DNA from: Isoetes taiwanensis
Lineage: Eukaryota > Streptophyta > Lycopodiopsida > Isoetales > Isoetaceae
Direction: 5' to 3'
DNA length: 64,000 nucleotides
Assembly: GCA_021234155.1 (NCBI GenBank)
Contig: JAJEKV010000014.1
Location: forward strand, 2,472,971 to 2,536,970
Shown here piece after piece: positions 61,600-64,000 of this stretch (position 1 is its first letter; each line of letters begins with the position of its first letter). The translations under genes were made by a program, and so were the position numbers. The notes beneath the pieces are model-generated. The model saw nothing but the letters and a program-made list of their open reading frames with translations. It was not told where the DNA came from and searched no databases.

Positions 61600-62800
61600 C
61601 AAATATATGACATTTTGTTGTGGTAAAGGTAAGTCTCAAGCCTGTATCAGCAATCTGCCCAACTGATAATAAAGTATGTGCTAATCCAGGCACATAATCG
61701 TGAATTTCGCGTGCACATCCTCCAATCTGCACCATGATTATTCCCTTTCCCTGAACTTCAAGTGCTGAGCTGTTGCCCACATAAACTTGCTTCTCATGAG
61801 ACGGCCTTAGACTGTAAAATATTTCTCGCAGTGGAGTCATGTGCATGGAAGCTCCGGAGTCCAACCATATTGCACGATTTGTGCCTGCTGCCATGAAGGT
61901 GTGGACCATAAACAATCTTCCTCCAGGTCTATGCTCATTAGAACTTCCATTGCGATCCATTCTCCGAGGGACACTACTGCTGCGTTCAAATGTTGAGCGC
62001 ATCCTACAGTCTCTAGCAATGTGTCCTTGCTTTCCACATTTGAAACAAGATCCTCGTTTGCCTTTGTCCAATCTCATTGGATTGTTATTAAAGCTGTCTC
62101 TTCCACCGCTGTTAGAATTGGCAGCAGAATTATAAGGGACCATGGGCTTCTTTCCAAAATTCCCAAATCTCTGCTTCTTGTTAATGAAAAATGCTGAATT
62201 CTTCGTACTTCCTATTTCCTTCAACTTTCTTTCTTCTTCTAGCAGTGCCGAAGTCAATGTTTCCATGGTTTGATGTGGAATATTTGTAAGAGCACTTACA
62301 ATAGAGCGATAATCAGGCGCCAATCCTTTCAACAAGACAGCCATTTGATCTTCCATGGATACTATGGCTTTTACTCTTGCTAGCTGGACAACTAGACATC
62401 GAATTCGGCTTACAAATTCTGCAATTGATTCTCCCGCATTCATTTCTAAATCAAAGAACTGCTGCTTTAATGATAATTCACAAGCCTTCCCCTGTCCGCC
62501 AAACGCTGCCACTAATGCATCCCAATTTGCTTTGGAAGATTTAGTCAGATCTACAAGGTGCACATATCCTTCTCCAAGTGCCAAACCAATTGTGGTTATG
62601 GCTTTTCTGTCCCTCATCTCCCACTCTGGAATTTTTGTTGCCTCTGTTGGCTTGGCTTCTGTGCCATCAATTATATTCCAGGTTCCTTCTCTCATTAATA
62701 CTAATTGAAGTTTTACTGACCAGGTGTGGAAATTATCACCAGTAAACTTCTCAAGAAATTTTTCAAGAAATTTATCAAGGCTTTGTGATGTGCCTGCCAT
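61600..62800 (-). other. Copia Gag and protease part
   Basis: It starts MAGTSQSLDKFLEKF. A Gag domain of the UBN2/retrotran_gag type (FHTWSVKLQLVLM, then the LLKGLAPDYRSIVSAL block) precedes a CCHC zinc knuckle CFKCGKQGHIARDC at about 62,005-62,044. The aspartic protease core WLDSGASMHM lies at about 61,860. The N-terminus has a tandem repeat, KFLEKFLEKF. Confidence 0.92.
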
Positions 62801-63010
62801 TTTATGTAATCAAAGATTACTCAGATATGGAGAGCTCTTACAGGTAAATTCGTCCTGGATATGTAAGCCTTTTGAAGACGCTGATTCTCTGTTGCTGGCG
62901 TCTCCAAACCCTGCGCAAACGAAGTCTCTGGTTTACTCTCAGAAGGGCTAGACGTGCCCTAATTCTCTGGCGATGGTCTTCTCTGCGCTGCTCTCTATTT
63001 GCCATTGATA

Positions 63011-63023
63011 GGCTCTGATACCA
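63011..63023 (-). promoter_or_regulatory. Primer-binding site of the copia element
   Basis: TGGTATCAGAGCC on the minus strand is a perfect match to the plant initiator tRNA-Met 3' end and touches the end of the 5' LTR without a gap. Confidence 0.95.
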
Positions 63024-63204
63024 TCTCAATAAACAGTTATATTAGGATAGCAAAAGAGAGATGGCAGATATATTCATATAAGATGGTTACAGCAGAAATA
63101 TATTGTCCCGGAGGACACGACTCTTGGACTGGACGTGACTCCTACAGACGCCTATAGTGACATGTCAGCATCCAAAGCTGACTCAGCATTCCATTATGTT
63201 AACA
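63024..63204 (-). repeat. 5' LTR of the copia element
   Basis: 181 bp, TGTTAACA...TTGAGA on the minus strand. It is followed on the plus strand by the second AGTTG target copy (63,205-63,209). Confidence 0.95.
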
Positions 63205-64000
63205 AGTTGCACAATTTCAAGGACCAAACTCTACTGCATTATGGTGCAGGAAAGGGCAATAAAAGGGTTGTAGAATTTCTTATTGAAATGGGGGCCAAGA
63301 TACTTGCACAAGATAAGTATGGTGCAGTCCCGTTTCATTTTGCTGCCAGATGTGGAAGCACATCTGTGATGGAACTGCTGTTGTATGGGCATGTAGATGA
63401 TGTAATAAATAAGAAAGGCATGACTGTTTTGCACTTTGCCTCATGAAATGGGCGAGACGAGGTTGTTAAGTGGCTGCTTGAAAAAGGTGCAGACACTGCC
63501 AAAACAGACATTGCCAAAGGCGATACTGCCCTTCATTGGGCTGTCAGAAATGGATCTTTGTCTGTCATTCCTATCCTCATTGAAGCAGGAGCTATTGCTG
63601 ATTTATTTCTTCACAATAACAAAGGCAAGCTTGCAGTATTGCTGATTTATTTCTTCACTATAACAAAGGCAAGCTTGCAGTTCGCATAGCCCATGACCTT
63701 CAGAAAGGGGCTGCCAATGTTATCCAATTGGTAAGATGTCAAAATTGGAATCAGATGAACGGAATCAGTTTCTCTTTGACTCCATCTATATCTATAAAGA
63801 TAATGCCACTCTGCTTCATTATGCTGCAAGTTATGCCACTGCGGAAGAGCTTAAATCGCTATTCTTTCAGACACGTCTTGCCACTGCACATGATGGCAAG
63901 GATTTTGAGAAGATCGTCAACAGCATGGATATTGATAGCAACAATCTGTTCCACTGGGCTGCCATGAAAGGCAACCTTGATGTCTTAGAAACTCTACCTT
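63205..64000 (+). pseudogene. Ankyrin-repeat gene, part right of the copia insertion (runs off the window)
   Basis: The ankyrin coding resumes directly after the second target copy: LHNFKDQTLLHYGAGKGN, then DKYGAVPFHFAARCGS, KKGMTVLHFAS, KGDTALHWAVRNGS, and after about 63,735 NATLLHYAASYATAEE and NNLFHWAAMKGNLDVL. This is five or six repeats in all, spaced about 33 residues. Damage is visible. A TGA at 63,444-63,446 sits where the repeat consensus expects Arg (RNG), one C-to-T change from CGA. A 44-bp tandem duplication (63,594-63,681) shifts the frame, and the register changes again near 63,735. The gene is therefore a pseudogene independent of the copia insertion, unless part of this is intron. 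No membrane or kinase domain is seen before the window edge. Confidence 0.8.
63594..63681 (+). repeat. 44-bp tandem duplication in the ankyrin coding region
   Basis: The unit starts ATTGCTGATTTATTTCTTCA and ends GGCAAGCTTGCAGT. It occurs twice head to tail with one base different (CACAATAAC against CACTATAAC). The unit length is not a multiple of three, so it breaks the frame. Reading one unit only gives ADLFLHYNKGKLAVRIAHDL in register. Confidence 0.95.

Larger units (their letters stand above)
58393..63204 (-). mobile_element. Ty1/copia retrotransposon, young and nearly whole
   Basis: A 4,812-bp element on the minus strand, inserted in an ankyrin-repeat gene. It has 181-bp LTRs at both ends, a 5-bp target duplication (AGTTG), an initiator-Met primer site and a purine tract. 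Its parts follow the copia order Gag, protease, integrase, reverse transcriptase, RNase H. The LTRs differ at 2 of 181 positions, about 1.1 percent, which points to a recent insertion. At plant neutral rates this is below roughly a million years, or older in slow lineages. The coding part falls in three long frames, so it looks nearly whole with about two breaks. Confidence 0.95.

Overview
This is nuclear DNA from a land plant. The evidence is a golgin of the plant GC3/GC4 type with GT-AG-bounded exon blocks, Ty1/copia and Ty3/gypsy elements primed by initiator tRNA-Met, CACTA-like, hAT-like and Helitron-like DNA transposons, and long AT-rich spacers. I cannot fix the lineage; the high repeat load suits a large genome (fern, conifer, moss or large angiosperm). 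There are no bacterial-style operons. Only two host genes are recognisable, and both are damaged.

Layout. 1-14,700: decayed low-complexity DNA with no gene I can name, apart from a short Lys-rich repetitive frame (886-1,167) and a coding-like scrap (2,357-2,620). 14,739-18,720 (+): scattered exon blocks of a GC3/GC4-type golgin. 19,870-20,370: a remnant of an LTR family that recurs at 39.9-45.2 kb. 20,597-33,308 (+): a very old Ty3/gypsy element of about 12.7 kb with two 1.4-kb LTRs. 33.3-39.9 kb: AT-rich spacer with weak gene-like pieces. 39,933-45,150: an LTR-flanked element with LTRs of about 2.4-2.5 kb around only about 330 bp of internal DNA. One LTR carries an antisense coding-like stretch.

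44.3-52.5 kb is a tandem duplication of the LTR tail plus its 3' flank. The flank holds a hexanucleotide array, a tRNA-headed SINE-like piece and a decayed BED/hAT-type transposase. The left copy is interrupted by a 2,180-bp Helitron-like insertion, and the right copy keeps the empty site. 53,525-56,233 is a non-autonomous CACTA-like element with 44-bp inverted ends and two arrays of a 12-bp motif. 56,470-56,640 is a foldback element. 57,034 is the 3' end of a Helitron on the minus strand. 58,137 to the window end (+) is an ankyrin-repeat gene split by a young, nearly whole Ty1/copia element (58,393-63,204, minus strand). That element has 181-bp LTRs that differ at 2 positions and a 5-bp target duplication, AGTTG.

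The genes do not form a pathway. The window is a record of nested and successive insertions, and their order can be read from duplications and empty sites. The least routine structures are the 12-bp-array CACTA-like element, the long-LTR/short-internal family with antisense coding, and the Helitron-like insertion with its paralogous empty site.
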